Source: Pseudomonas sp. LFM046 (GTDB lineage: Bacteria; Pseudomonadota; Gammaproteobacteria; Pseudomonadales; Pseudomonadaceae). From it: a stretch of 64,000 nucleotides of DNA. The stretch spans positions 4,581,840 to 4,645,839 of the forward strand of contig NZ_JYKO02000001.1 of assembly GCF_000949385.2 (NCBI RefSeq), written 5' to 3'. The position numbers and the translations under genes were made by a program. A model generated the notes under the pieces. It was not told the origin of the DNA. It saw only the letters and a program-made list of their open reading frames with translations, and searched no databases. Below, one piece after another: positions 39,023-49,288 of the stretch (position 1 is the first letter of the stretch; each line of letters opens with the position of its first letter).

Positions 39023-40057
39023 ATGTCTAACGCTCTCTTCAGCATCGCCTTCGGCGTCGGTACCCAGAACCGCCAGGGCAACTGGCTGGAAGTCTTCTAC
39101 GCCCTGCCGCTGCTCAAGCCCGCCGAGCAACTGGTGGCCGCCGTCGCCCCGGTGGTCGGCTACACCGCTGGCAACCAGGCCATCGCCATCAGCACTGCCC
39201 AGGCCGCCCAACTGGCCGTCGCCCTGAAAGACATCGACTCCGCCCAGGCCGCCCTGCTGACCCGCCTGGCCGAGAGCCACAAGCCGCTGGTCGTCACCCT
39301 GCTGGCCGAAGACGCCGCCCTGACCTCCACCCCCGAGGCCTACCTCAAGCTGCACCTGCTGTCCCACCGCCTGGCCAAGCCCCACGGCCTGAACCTGACC
39401 GGCATCTTCCCGCTGCTGCCGAACGTGGCCTGGACCAGCCAGGGCGCCATCGACCTGGCCGAGCTGCCCGAGCGCCAGCTGGAAGCCCGCCTGAAGGGCG
39501 AACTGCTGGAAGTCATCTCCGTGGACAAATTCCCGAAGATGACCGACTACGTGGTACCGGCCGGCGTGCGTATCGCCGATACCGCCCGCGTGCGCCTGGG
39601 CGCCTATGTGGGTGAAGGCACCACCGTGATGCACGAAGGCTTCATCAACTTCAACGGCGGCACCGAAGGCCCGGGCATGATCGAAGGCCGCGTTTCCGCT
39701 GGCGTCTTCGTCCGCAAGGGCTCCGACCTGGGCGGTGGCTGCTCCACCATGGGCACCCTGTCCGGTGGCGGCAACATCGTCATCTCCGTGGGCGAAGGCT
39801 GCCTGATCGGTGCCAACGCCGGCATCGGCATCCCGCTGGGCGACCGCAACATCGTTGAAGCCGGCCTGTACATCACCGCCGGCACCAAGGTGGCCCTGCT
39901 GGACGACCAGAACCAGCTGGTGAAAGTGGTCAAGGCCCGCGACCTGGCCGGTCAGCCGGACCTGCTGTTCCGCCGCAACTCGCAGAACGGCGCGGTCGAG
40001 TGCAAGACCAACAAGACCGCGATCGAGCTGAACGAAGCGCTCCACGCTCACAACTGA
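39023..40057 (+). CDS. dapD: Tetrahydrodipicolinate N-succinyltransferase
   Basis: Adds succinyl from succinyl-CoA to tetrahydrodipicolinate, committing to the succinylase branch of lysine synthesis. The 344-residue product has an N-terminal alpha/beta domain and a hexapeptide-repeat beta-helix (about 180-310; RIADTARVRLGAYVGEGT, VRKGSDLGGGCSTMGTL). This long form is typical of Pseudomonas and actinobacteria and differs from the 274-residue E. coli enzyme. A GAGGA ribosome binding site precedes the chosen ATG. Confidence 0.97.
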   Translation: MSNALFSIAFGVGTQNRQGNWLEVFYALPLLKPAEQLVAAVAPVVGYTAGNQAIAISTAQAAQLAVALKDIDSAQAALLTRLAESHKPLVVTLLAEDAALTSTPEAYLKLHLLSHRLAKPHGLNLTGIFPLLPNVAWTSQGAIDLAELPERQLEARLKGELLEVISVDKFPKMTDYVVPAGVRIADTARVRLGAYVGEGTTVMHEGFINFNGGTEGPGMIEGRVSAGVFVRKGSDLGGGCSTMGTLSGGGNIVISVGEGCLIGANAGIGIPLGDRNIVEAGLYITAGTKVALLDDQNQLVKVVKARDLAGQPDLLFRRNSQNGAVECKTNKTAIELNEALHAHN

Positions 40058-40061
40058 AACT

Positions 40062-40130
40062 AAGCTTGAAGCTGGAGGCCCGAAGCAGGTTGGCTTCCAG
40101 CTTCCCGTCCTGTCTCCAGCTTCCAAGCTT
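40062..40130. repeat. Large imperfect inverted repeat between dapD and csdA
   Basis: Left arm AAGCTTGAAGCTGGAG (40062-40077) and right arm CTCCAGCTTCCAAGCTT (40114-40130) pair with one bulged C; further GCTTCCAGCTTCC copies lie in the loop. It fills nearly the whole gap, starting 4 bases after the dapD stop and ending 3 bases before the csdA ATG. Confidence 0.75.
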
Positions 40131-40133
40131 GCC

Positions 40134-41339
40134 ATGTCCCTGAATTCTCCCTGGCGCTCCGACTTCCCTGCCCTCTCGGCCCTCTCCGCCGAGGGACAGA
40201 CCTACCTGGACAGCGCCGCCACTTCACAGAAACCCCAGGTAGTTCTGGACGCTCTGATGGGCTACTACGCCAGCGGGGCGGCCAATGTGCACCGGGCCCA
40301 ACACCTGCCCGGCGAGCGCGCCACCCGCGCTTTCGAAGGCACCCGCATCCGGGCGACCCACTGGCTGAATGCTGCCAGCCCGGCGGAAATCCTCTTCACC
40401 CGTGGCACCACCGAAGCGATCAACCTGCTGGCCTACGGCCTGGAGCACCTGTTCCAACCCGGTGACGAGATCGTCATCAGCGCCCTGGAACACCACGCCA
40501 ACCTGCTGCCCTGGCAACAACTGGCCATCCGCAGGCAGCTCAAGCTGGTGGTACTGCCGCTGGACCGCAGCGGCCTGATCGACCTGGAACAGGCGCGGCA
40601 GCTCATTGGCGCCCGCACCCGCCTGCTGGCTGTCAGCCAATTGTCCAACGTGCTCGGCCGCTGGCAGCCACTGACCGAGTTGCTACCCCTTGCCCGGGCC
40701 CAGGGTGCGCTGACCGTGGTCGACGGTGCCCAGGGCGTGGTCCATGGCCGCCATGACGTGCAGGCCTTGGGCTGCGATTTCTATGCCTTCTCCAGCCACA
40801 AGCTCTACGGCCCGGACGGCATCGGCGTGCTGTACGGCCGCGGTGACGCCCTCGCACGCCTGAAGCACTGGCAATTCGGCGGAGAGATGGTCCATTCCGC
40901 CACCTACCAGAGCGCCGATTTCCACGGCGCCCCCCTGGGCTTCGAAGCCGGCACCCCGGCCATCGCCTCGGTGATCGGCCTGGGCGCCGCGCTGGACTAC
41001 CTGGGCAGCCTGGACGCCGCTGCCATCGCCGGCCACGAGGCCGTCCTCCACACCAAGCTGTTGGCCGGGCTCGCCGCACGGGACGGCGTGCGCCTGCTGG
41101 GGGAACCCGAGCTGGCCCTTGCGAGCTTCAGTATCGAAGGTGTGCACAACGCCGATCTGGCCCACCTGCTCACCGAGCAGGGCATCGCCGTGCGCGCCGG
41201 CCATCACTGCGCCATGCCGTTGATGCAGACCCTGGGTGTGCAGGGTGCCATTCGTGTCTCCCTGGCCCTCTACAACAACGGCGACGATCTGGAGCGCTTC
41301 TTCAGCGCCCTGGACAAAACCCTGGAGCTGCTGCGATGA
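40134..41339 (+). CDS. csdA: Cysteine desulfurase (CsdA/SufS class II)
   Basis: PLP enzyme that takes sulfur from cysteine as an enzyme persulfide. The 401-residue product has TYLDSAATSQKP, TRGTTEAINLLA, the PLP lysine Lys223 in SSHKLYGPDG, and the active-site Cys359 in RAGHHCAMP. It overlaps csdE by 4 bases, so the donor and acceptor are made together. No Shine-Dalgarno is present; an inverted repeat runs up to the start. With tcdA nearby this matches the E. coli csdA-csdE-csdL(tcdA) group. Confidence 0.96.
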   Translation: MSLNSPWRSDFPALSALSAEGQTYLDSAATSQKPQVVLDALMGYYASGAANVHRAQHLPGERATRAFEGTRIRATHWLNAASPAEILFTRGTTEAINLLAYGLEHLFQPGDEIVISALEHHANLLPWQQLAIRRQLKLVVLPLDRSGLIDLEQARQLIGARTRLLAVSQLSNVLGRWQPLTELLPLARAQGALTVVDGAQGVVHGRHDVQALGCDFYAFSSHKLYGPDGIGVLYGRGDALARLKHWQFGGEMVHSATYQSADFHGAPLGFEAGTPAIASVIGLGAALDYLGSLDAAAIAGHEAVLHTKLLAGLAARDGVRLLGEPELALASFSIEGVHNADLAHLLTEQGIAVRAGHHCAMPLMQTLGVQGAIRVSLALYNNGDDLERFFSALDKTLELLR

Positions 41340-41740
41340 GCCTGCCCGACAAGGCCCGGGAAGCCTTGGATGCCTTCACCGCAGCAAGCAGCTGGGAGCA
41401 ACGCGCGCGCCTGCTGATGCAGTGGGGGGAACGGCTGGAAGCCCTGAGCGACGCCGAACGCAACGACGCCAACCGGGTACACGGATGCGAAAGCCAGGTC
41501 TGGCTGGTGAGCGAATGCCAGGGCGAGCACTGGCACTTCCGCGCCGCCAGCGATGCCCGGTTGATCCGGGGCCTGCTGGCCGTGTTGCTGGCACGAGTCG
41601 ACGGCCTGAATGGCGGGGAACTGGCCGCAATCGACCTGGCGGACTGGTTCAATCAGTTGGGTCTGGGCCGACAACTGTCGCCGTCACGCAGCAACGGCCT
41701 GAATGCCGTCCTCAAGAAAATGCGCGAGATGGCCGCGTAG
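41336..41740 (+). CDS. csdE: SufE-family sulfur acceptor CsdE
   Basis: Accepts persulfide sulfur from CsdA and stimulates it. The 134-residue product has the SufE-fold motif RVHGCESQVWL with acceptor Cys51 and the ADWFNQLGLGRQLSPSRSNGL region. Translationally coupled to csdA (ATGA overlap). It faces convergent tcdA across a 57-bp gap. Confidence 0.95.
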   Translation: MSLPDKAREALDAFTAASSWEQRARLLMQWGERLEALSDAERNDANRVHGCESQVWLVSECQGEHWHFRAASDARLIRGLLAVLLARVDGLNGGELAAIDLADWFNQLGLGRQLSPSRSNGLNAVLKKMREMAA

Positions 41741-41759
41741 GTTGGCGCCGAGGAACGAG

Positions 41760-41781
41760 GCCCAACGACACGATGTTGGGC
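41760..41781. terminator. Hairpin between convergent csdE and tcdA
   Basis: Arms GCCCAAC (41760-41766) and GTTGGGC (41775-41781), 8-base loop, preceded by GTAGGTTGG. It resembles the TAGGTTGG...CCCAAC class of Pseudomonas extragenic repeats and may serve as a bidirectional terminator although T tracts are absent. Confidence 0.55.
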
Positions 41782-41797
41782 TCCGCTCTGCCACAAT

Positions 41798-42598
41798 CTA
41801 CGGCTTGCGCTCCGATGGCCGACGCGCCCCCGCCACCAACTTGTCCACAGCCTTGGCTGCTGCTGCCATACCGAAGGTGGCGGTCACCATCATCACCGCA
41901 CCAAAACCACCGGCGCAGTCCAGCTTCACGCCCTCGCCGACGAAGCTCTTCTGTTGGCACACGGAGCCGTCCGGTTTGGGATAACGCAGCTGCTCGGTGG
42001 AGAACACACAGGGCACGCTGTAGGTGCGCCCCGGGGTGCGGGAGAAGTTGTAGTCGCGGCGCAGCGTGGAGCGCACCTTGGCCGCCAGGGGGTCATTGAA
42101 GGTCTTGTTCAGGTCGGTGACCTGGATCTGCGTCGGGTCCACCTGGCCACCCGCACCACCGGTGGTGACGATCTGGATCTTGCGCCGCTTGCACCAGGCG
42201 ATCAGCGCCGCCTTGGCCGCCACTCTGTCGATGCAGTCGATCACCGCATCCAGTTCAGGGGTGATGTAGTCGGCCATGGTTTCGCGAGTGACGAAGTCGG
42301 CCACGGCATGGACCACGCAAGCCGGATTGATGGCGCGAATGCGCTCGGCCATGACATCGACCTTGGCCTTGCCCACGGCACCCTCCAGGGCGTGCACCTG
42401 GCGGTTGGTATTGGTGATGCAGACATCGTCCAGGTCGAACAGCGAGATTTCCCCCACCCCGGAACGCGCCAGGGCCTCGGCCGCCCAGGAGCCCACGCCG
42501 CCAATGCCGACTACCGCCACATGGGCCGCCTGCAACCGGGCCAGGCCGTCCAGGCCGTAAAGCCGGGCGATGCCGCCGAAACGCTCGTCTGTACTCAT
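41798..42598 (-). CDS. tcdA: tRNA threonylcarbamoyladenosine dehydratase
   Basis: E1-like ATP-dependent enzyme that cyclises t6A to ct6A at tRNA position 37 (also CsdL/YgdL). The 266-residue product has the nucleotide motif GIGGVGSWAAEALARSG, FDLDDVCITNTNRQ and the VTTGGAGGQVDPTQIQ region, plus a C-terminal hydrophobic segment (GGFGAVMMVTATFGMAAAA). Its sulfur-relay link to CsdA/CsdE, known in E. coli, is supported here by the convergent neighbour position. The start MSTDERFGGIARLYG was chosen. Confidence 0.96.
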   Translation of the reverse strand: MSTDERFGGIARLYGLDGLARLQAAHVAVVGIGGVGSWAAEALARSGVGEISLFDLDDVCITNTNRQVHALEGAVGKAKVDVMAERIRAINPACVVHAVADFVTRETMADYITPELDAVIDCIDRVAAKAALIAWCKRRKIQIVTTGGAGGQVDPTQIQVTDLNKTFNDPLAAKVRSTLRRDYNFSRTPGRTYSVPCVFSTEQLRYPKPDGSVCQQKSFVGEGVKLDCAGGFGAVMMVTATFGMAAAAKAVDKLVAGARRPSERKP

Positions 42599-42750
42599 GC
42601 CAATCACTCCCATCGCCAACCTTCGGGCGGGCGCGCATTATAGGAAGCGCCATCCCGTGGCCCAAGTCCATCACCGCTGAATGGCAGCCCATAGATTCGG
42701 GAACGGTCCGCCAGGGCTATAGTCGGCCGATAACAACAACGGAGCCGGTC

Positions 42751-43902
42751 ATGCGCAATTTCACCTTCTACAACCCCACCCGCATCCATTTCGGCGAAGG
42801 CCAGATCGCCAAGCTGGCACGGGACGTACCTGAAGGCAGCCGGGTACTGGTGACCCATGGTGGCGGCAGCATCTTCCAGAATGGTGTCTGGCAGCAGGTG
42901 GAACAGGCCCTGGCCGGCCATCAGCTGACCCGCTTCGGCGGCATCGAGGCCAACCCGCAGTTCGACACCCTGGTCAAGGCCGCCCAGCTGGCCAAGGCCG
43001 AGCAGTGCGACTTCATCGTCGCAGTGGGTGGCGGCTCGGTGATCGACGGCAGCAAGTTCATCGCCGCGGCCGCCCGCTACGAAGGCGATCCACTGGACCT
43101 GCTCAGCGGCAAGCGCATCACCGCCGCCCTGCCGATGGGCTGCGTGCTGACCCTGGCCGCCACCGGCTCCGAGAGCAATCCCCATGGCGTGGTCACCCAT
43201 GTCGCCCGCCAGGAAAAGCTGCCCTTCTCCAGCGCCCTGCTCTATCCGCGCTTTGCCATTCTCGACCCGTCCACCACCTTCAGCCTGCCGCAGCGGCAGA
43301 TCGGCAATGGCGTGGTGGACGCCTTCGTCCACACCATCGAGCAATACCTGACCTATCCGGCCGACGCGCCGCTGCAGGATCGCTACGCCGAAGGCCTGCT
43401 GCTGACCCTGATCGAGGAAGGCCCGAAGGCGCTGGCAGACCCCGAGGACTACGCCGTGCGCGCCAACCTGATGTGGTGCGCCACCCAGGCCCTGAACGGC
43501 CTGCTGGGCTGCGGCGTGCCCCAGGACTGGTCGACCCACATGATCGGCCACGAACTGACCGCCCTCTACCATATCGACCACGCCCAGACCCTGGCGGTGG
43601 TGCTGCCGGCGCTGCTGGCCGAACGCCGCGAGGCCAAGCGTGAGAAGCTGCTGCAGTACGCGGCCCGCGTCTGGGGCCTGAAGGATGGCGACGAGGAAAC
43701 GCGTATCGACGGCGCCATTCGCGCAACCCGCGACTTCTTCAAGCGCATGGGCGTGCCCACGCGCCTGTCCGAACATGGGCTGGACGCTGATGTCATCCCC
43801 CAGGTGCTGGCCCAGCTGGAACGCCACGGCATGACCGCCCTGGGCGAACGTCGCGACCTCGATCTGGAAGCCAGCGAACGCATCCTGCTGCGGGCGCTTT
43901 GA
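42751..43902 (+). CDS. Iron-containing alcohol dehydrogenase, YqhD-like
   Basis: Predicted NADPH-dependent aldehyde reductase. The 383-residue product has the FTFYNPTRIHFGEGQ N-terminus of the YqhD/BDH group, the dinucleotide motif VAVGGGSVIDGSKF and metal ligands Asp190, His194, His263 and His277 (DAFVHTIEQ, STHMIGHELTALYHIDHAQ). In E. coli YqhD detoxifies lipid-peroxidation aldehydes and glyoxals; the same role is inferred here. It is divergent from tcdA with a 152-bp gap, and no dedicated regulator is adjacent. Confidence 0.92.
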   Translation: MRNFTFYNPTRIHFGEGQIAKLARDVPEGSRVLVTHGGGSIFQNGVWQQVEQALAGHQLTRFGGIEANPQFDTLVKAAQLAKAEQCDFIVAVGGGSVIDGSKFIAAAARYEGDPLDLLSGKRITAALPMGCVLTLAATGSESNPHGVVTHVARQEKLPFSSALLYPRFAILDPSTTFSLPQRQIGNGVVDAFVHTIEQYLTYPADAPLQDRYAEGLLLTLIEEGPKALADPEDYAVRANLMWCATQALNGLLGCGVPQDWSTHMIGHELTALYHIDHAQTLAVVLPALLAERREAKREKLLQYAARVWGLKDGDEETRIDGAIRATRDFFKRMGVPTRLSEHGLDADVIPQVLAQLERHGMTALGERRDLDLEASERILLRAL

Positions 43903-43908
43903 GTCTTC

Positions 43909-43971
43909 GCCCCGGCGCGATCCGGGGCGGCATTTCGCCACACAGACAGAACTTCTGCCTTCCTTGGCGAA
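43909..43971. repeat. Tandem palindromes after the alcohol dehydrogenase gene
   Basis: First hairpin GCCCCGG (43909-43915)/CCGGGGC (43922-43928). Second: TTCGCCA (43934-43940)/TGGCGAA (43965-43971) enclosing CAGAA-C-TTCTG (43947-43957). The second shares its GCGAA and CAGAA motifs with the palindromes at 60175-60209, suggesting one REP-like family. May also act as terminator, though no T tract is present. Confidence 0.55.
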
Positions 43972-44039
43972 CAAACCCTCTGTCGGGGATGTCATCCGGC
44001 TTCCCCGGCTGGTCGCAATCTATACAGCTGTTGGGCGCC

Positions 44040-44082
44040 GGGGTAGGATTCGCGCCGACCAGCAAACCGCTGGCCCTACCCC
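44040..44082 (+). promoter_or_regulatory. Structured element upstream of ndvB
   Basis: Outer stem GGGGTAGG (44040-44047)/CCTACCCC (44075-44082) with inner stem CCAGC (44059-44063)/GCTGG (44069-44073) and an unpaired bulge on the 5' side; followed by AGGTTTTG. It ends 80 bases before the chosen ndvB start. It may be an attenuator, a riboregulator or an extragenic repeat. Confidence 0.45.
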
Positions 44083-44162
44083 AGGTTTTGTACGAATAAT
44101 GATCAATCGCAGGTCATTCTCGTATGGAACCCAGTTCCACGATTCGGAACCCTTGGACTTCT

Positions 44163-46757
44163 ATGCCATCGCGTAAATTTGGACTCAACCTGGTGATCTT
44201 CGTGGCGGTCGCCGCGTTGTTCACCGGCATCTGGGCGCTTTACAACCGCCCGGTCACCGCGCCGGACTGGCCGGAGCAGATTTCCGGTTACTCCTTCTCG
44301 CCCTTCCGCGCGGACCAGAACCCCCAGCAGAATCGCTACCCGAGCGACGAGCAGATCCGCCAGGACCTCGAACTGCTGAGCAAGCAGACCGACAACATCC
44401 GGACCTACTCGGTTGACGGCACCCTGGCCGACATTCCGCGCCTGGCCGAGGAATTCGGCCTGCGGGTGACCCTGGGTGTCTGGATCAGCCCGGACGAAGA
44501 GCGCAACGAGCGGGAGATCGCCAAGGCCATCGAGATCGCCAACGCGTCCCGCAGCGTAGTCCGCGTGGTGGTGGGCAACGAAGCCCTGTTCCGTCGCGAG
44601 ATCAGTCGCAAGGACCTGATGGGCTACCTCGACCGCGTACGAGCCGCCGTGAAGGTTCCGGTGACCACCTCCGAGCAGTGGCACATCTGGCTGAAGTACC
44701 CCGAACTGGCCAAGCACGTCGACCTGGTAGCCGCCCACGTACTGCCCTACTGGGAATTCGTGCCGATGGAGGACTCCACCGAGTTCGTCCTGGAGCGCGC
44801 CAAGGACCTGAAGAAGGCCTTCCCGAAGAAGCCCCTGCTGCTCTCTGAAGTGGGCTGGCCGAGCAACGGCCGCATGCGCGGCGGTGCCGACGCCTCCCAG
44901 GCCGACCAGGCGATCTACCTGCGTACCCTGGTCAACGCCCTCAACGCCAAGGGCTACAACTACTTCGTGATCGAGGCCTTCGACCAGCCGTGGAAGGCCA
45001 GTGACGAAGGTTCGGTGGGTGCTTACTGGGGCGTCTACAACCTCGATCGCCAGCCCAAGTTCGCCTTCGAAGGCCCGGTGATCGCCATCCCGCAATGGCG
45101 CATGCTGGCCGTGGCCTCCGTGGTCATGGCCCTGCTGGCCCTGGCCATGATGCTGATCGACGGCAGTGCCCTGCGCCAGCGCGGCCGCACCTTCCTGACC
45201 TTCGTCGCCTTCGCCGGCGGCTCCGCGCTGGTCTGGATCGCCTACGACTACAGCCAGCAATACAGCACCTGGTTCAGCCTGACCGTGGGACTGCTGCTGG
45301 GTGTCGGCGCCCTGGGCGTGTTCATCGTGTTGCTGACCGAGGCCCACGAACTGGCCGAGGCGGTCTGGGTGCGCAAGCGCCGCCGCCCCTTCCTGCCGGT
45401 GCTGGCCGACGCTGCCTACCGCCCGAAGGTATCGGTACACGTGCCCTGCTACAACGAGCCGCCGGAGATGGTCAAACAGACCCTCGACGCCTTGGCCAAC
45501 CTCGACTATCCGGACTACGAAGTCCTGATCATCGACAACAACACCAAGGACCCGGCCGTCTGGGAACCGGTGCGCGACTACTGCGAACAACTGGGCCCGC
45601 GCTTCAAGTTCTTCCACGTCGCCCCGCTGGAAGGCTTCAAGGGCGGCGCGCTGAACTACATCCTGCCGTACACCGCGCCGGATGCCGAAGTGGTGGCGGT
45701 GATCGACTCCGACTACTGCGTCGACCGCAACTGGCTGAAGCACATGGTGCCGCACTTCGCCGACCCGGAAATCGCGGTGGTGCAGTCGCCCCAGGATTAC
45801 CGCGACGGCGACGAGAACGCCTTCAAGCGCCTCTGCTACGCCGAGTACAAGGGCTTCTTCCATATCGGCATGGTCACCCGTAACGACCGCAACGCCATCA
45901 TTCAGCACGGCACCATGACCATGATCCGCCGTTCCGTGATGGACGAGCTGAAGTGGGCCGACTGGACCATCTGCGAAGACGCCGAGCTGGGCCTGCGCGT
46001 GTTCAAGAGCGGCTACGCCGCTGCCTACGCGCACCAGAGCTTCGGCCAGGGCCTGATGCCCGACACCTTCATCGACTACAAGAAGCAGCGCTTCCGCTGG
46101 GCCTATGGCGCCATCCAGATCATGAAGGGGCACGCCCGCAGCCTGTTCCTGGGCAAGGAGTCCAAGCTCAAGCGCGGCCAGCGTTACCACTTCATCGCCG
46201 GCTGGCTGCCTTGGGTCGCTGACGGCCTGAACATCTTCTTCACCATCGGTGCCCTGCTCTGGTCCGCGGCCATGATCATCGTGCCGCAGCGGGTCGACCC
46301 GCCGCTGCTGATCTTCGCCATCCCGCCGCTGGCGCTGTTCTTCTTCAAGGTGGGCAAGATCGTGTTCCTCTACCAACGCGCGGTAGGTGTGAACCTGAAG
46401 GACGCCTTCTGTGCGGCGGTGGCGGGGCTTGCACTCTCCCACACGATCGCCAAGGCGGTGCTCTACGGCTTCTTTACCAAGAGCATCCCGTTCTTCCGCA
46501 CCCCGAAGATGCGCACCAACCATGGCCTGCTGATGGCCCTGGCCGAAGCCCGCGAAGAAGTCTTCGTCATGCTCCTGCTCTGGGGCGCGGCCATCGGCAT
46601 CGCTGTCGTCCAGGGCCTGCCCAGCGCGGACGTGAAGTTCTGGGTGGCCATGCTGCTGGTCCAGTCGCTGCCTTACCTGGCGGCGCTGATCATGGCCATG
46701 CTCTCCTCCCTGCCCAAGGGCCAGGAAGCCGAGGAGAAGGAAGTCGCCACCGCCTGA
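44163..46757 (+). CDS. ndvB: NdvB-like glucan synthase: GH17 domain fused to GT2 glycosyltransferase
   Basis: Membrane enzyme predicted to polymerise beta-1,3-linked glucan; in P. aeruginosa NdvB makes periplasmic cyclic glucans linked to biofilm antibiotic tolerance. The 864-residue product has an N-terminal anchor (7-27), a glycoside hydrolase 17-like domain (about 40-300; acid Glu140 in VGNEALF, nucleophile Glu229 in LSEVGWPS), two membrane segments (about 315-395), a GT2 domain (about 420-660) with DSD at 515-517, Glu605-Asp606 and KKQRFRWAYG near 641-650, then further membrane segments. An in-frame ATG at 44124 would add 13 residues. It precedes dapE, as PA1163 precedes PA1162 in PAO1. 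Confidence 0.9.
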   Translation: MPSRKFGLNLVIFVAVAALFTGIWALYNRPVTAPDWPEQISGYSFSPFRADQNPQQNRYPSDEQIRQDLELLSKQTDNIRTYSVDGTLADIPRLAEEFGLRVTLGVWISPDEERNEREIAKAIEIANASRSVVRVVVGNEALFRREISRKDLMGYLDRVRAAVKVPVTTSEQWHIWLKYPELAKHVDLVAAHVLPYWEFVPMEDSTEFVLERAKDLKKAFPKKPLLLSEVGWPSNGRMRGGADASQADQAIYLRTLVNALNAKGYNYFVIEAFDQPWKASDEGSVGAYWGVYNLDRQPKFAFEGPVIAIPQWRMLAVASVVMALLALAMMLIDGSALRQRGRTFLTFVAFAGGSALVWIAYDYSQQYSTWFSLTVGLLLGVGALGVFIVLLTEAHELAEAVWVRKRRRPFLPVLADAAYRPKVSVHVPCYNEPPEMVKQTLDALANLDYPDYEVLIIDNNTKDPAVWEPVRDYCEQLGPRFKFFHVAPLEGFKGGALNYILPYTAPDAEVVAVIDSDYCVDRNWLKHMVPHFADPEIAVVQSPQDYRDGDENAFKRLCYAEYKGFFHIGMVTRNDRNAIIQHGTMTMIRRSVMDELKWADWTICEDAELGLRVFKSGYAAAYAHQSFGQGLMPDTFIDYKKQRFRWAYGAIQIMKGHARSLFLGKESKLKRGQRYHFIAGWLPWVADGLNIFFTIGALLWSAAMIIVPQRVDPPLLIFAIPPLALFFFKVGKIVFLYQRAVGVNLKDAFCAAVAGLALSHTIAKAVLYGFFTKSIPFFRTPKMRTNHGLLMALAEAREEVFVMLLLWGAAIGIAVVQGLPSADVKFWVAMLLVQSLPYLAALIMAMLSSLPKGQEAEEKEVATA

Positions 46758-46784
46758 CGGTGGCAGCTTTCCCATGCAGTTCCA

Positions 46785-46807
46785 AACGGCGGCCATTGGC
46801 CGCCGTT
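46785..46807 (+). terminator. Terminator after ndvB
   Basis: Perfect 10-bp arms AACGGCGGCC (46785-46794) and GGCCGCCGTT (46798-46807), loop ATT, followed by CTGCTTTAAG. It sits 28 bases past the ndvB stop and 61 bases before dapE, so dapE probably has its own promoter. Confidence 0.75.
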
Positions 46808-46816
46808 CTGCTTTAA

Positions 46817-48813
<1,997 letters not shown>

Positions 48814-48825
48814 GGAGTTCTCTCC

Positions 48826-49197
48826 ATGCGCCAACCCGATATCGAGATCTACCTCAAGGACGCCGACCAGGAAGCCGTCACCGCCTGGCTCAATGTGGCG
48901 CTGGGGCCATGCAGCGCCTGGCAGCAGAAGGGCCAGACCTTCAAGTGCCTGGCCGGGGACATCCCCGTCACCTGGCTGCCCAAGGCCGTGGGCAAGTGGC
49001 ACAGCCTCTACCTGGAAAGCGACGCCACGCCGTGGGAGGACGATCTGGGTTGCGCCCGCGCGGCCTTCGCGGCCCTCGGCGTGGAAATCCGCTGCGCGCC
49101 GGGTGGCTGGCAGGAAGCACAAGGAGAAGAGGACGCCGACCGCTGGGTCAAGGTGAACGCGGAAGGCGAACAGGAAATCATCTGGCGCACTGACTGA
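48826..49197 (+). CDS. Conserved hypothetical protein, PA1160-like
   Basis: I do not recognise a named domain. The 123-residue protein is soluble, acidic and tryptophan-rich (LNVALGPCSAWQQKGQ, WLPKAVGKWHSLYLESD, RWVKVNAEGEQEIIW), with no signal peptide or membrane segment. It begins 12 bases after rlmA with a good GGAG site, so it probably belongs to the dapE-rlmA operon. The position matches PA1160 of P. aeruginosa as I recall it. No function is proposed. Confidence 0.85.
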   Translation: MRQPDIEIYLKDADQEAVTAWLNVALGPCSAWQQKGQTFKCLAGDIPVTWLPKAVGKWHSLYLESDATPWEDDLGCARAAFAALGVEIRCAPGGWQEAQGEEDADRWVKVNAEGEQEIIWRTD

Positions 49198-49253
49198 AGG
49201 AGCCAACGCTCTTCACGGCGAATCGCCTGGATGCAGGAATCGCAGAAAGCAAA

Positions 49254-49274
49254 AGGCCCGTCACTGACGGGCCT
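49254..49274. terminator. Bidirectional terminator between 48826-49197 gene and csp
   Basis: AGGCCCGTCA (49254-49263) C? TGACGGGCCT (49265-49274) is a near-perfect palindrome of 10-bp arms around one base, folding with a 3-5 base loop. It is followed by CTTGTTTTT on the plus strand and TTTTGC on the minus strand, serving both convergent genes. Confidence 0.85.
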
Positions 49275-49288
49275 CTTGTTTTTGAGTC

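Noticed and set aside
39005-40135. A 376-codon open frame antisense to dapD
   Set aside because: Glycine/glutamine/valine-rich shadow of DapD hexapeptide codons.
43964-44176. A 70-codon open frame with TTG start in the gap before ndvB
   Set aside because: No ribosome binding site, rare start, overlaps the structured element and the ndvB start, and no family resemblance.
44103-46796. An 897-codon open frame antisense to ndvB
   Set aside because: Same GC-bias artefact; NdvB has intact GH17 and GT2 motifs on the plus strand.
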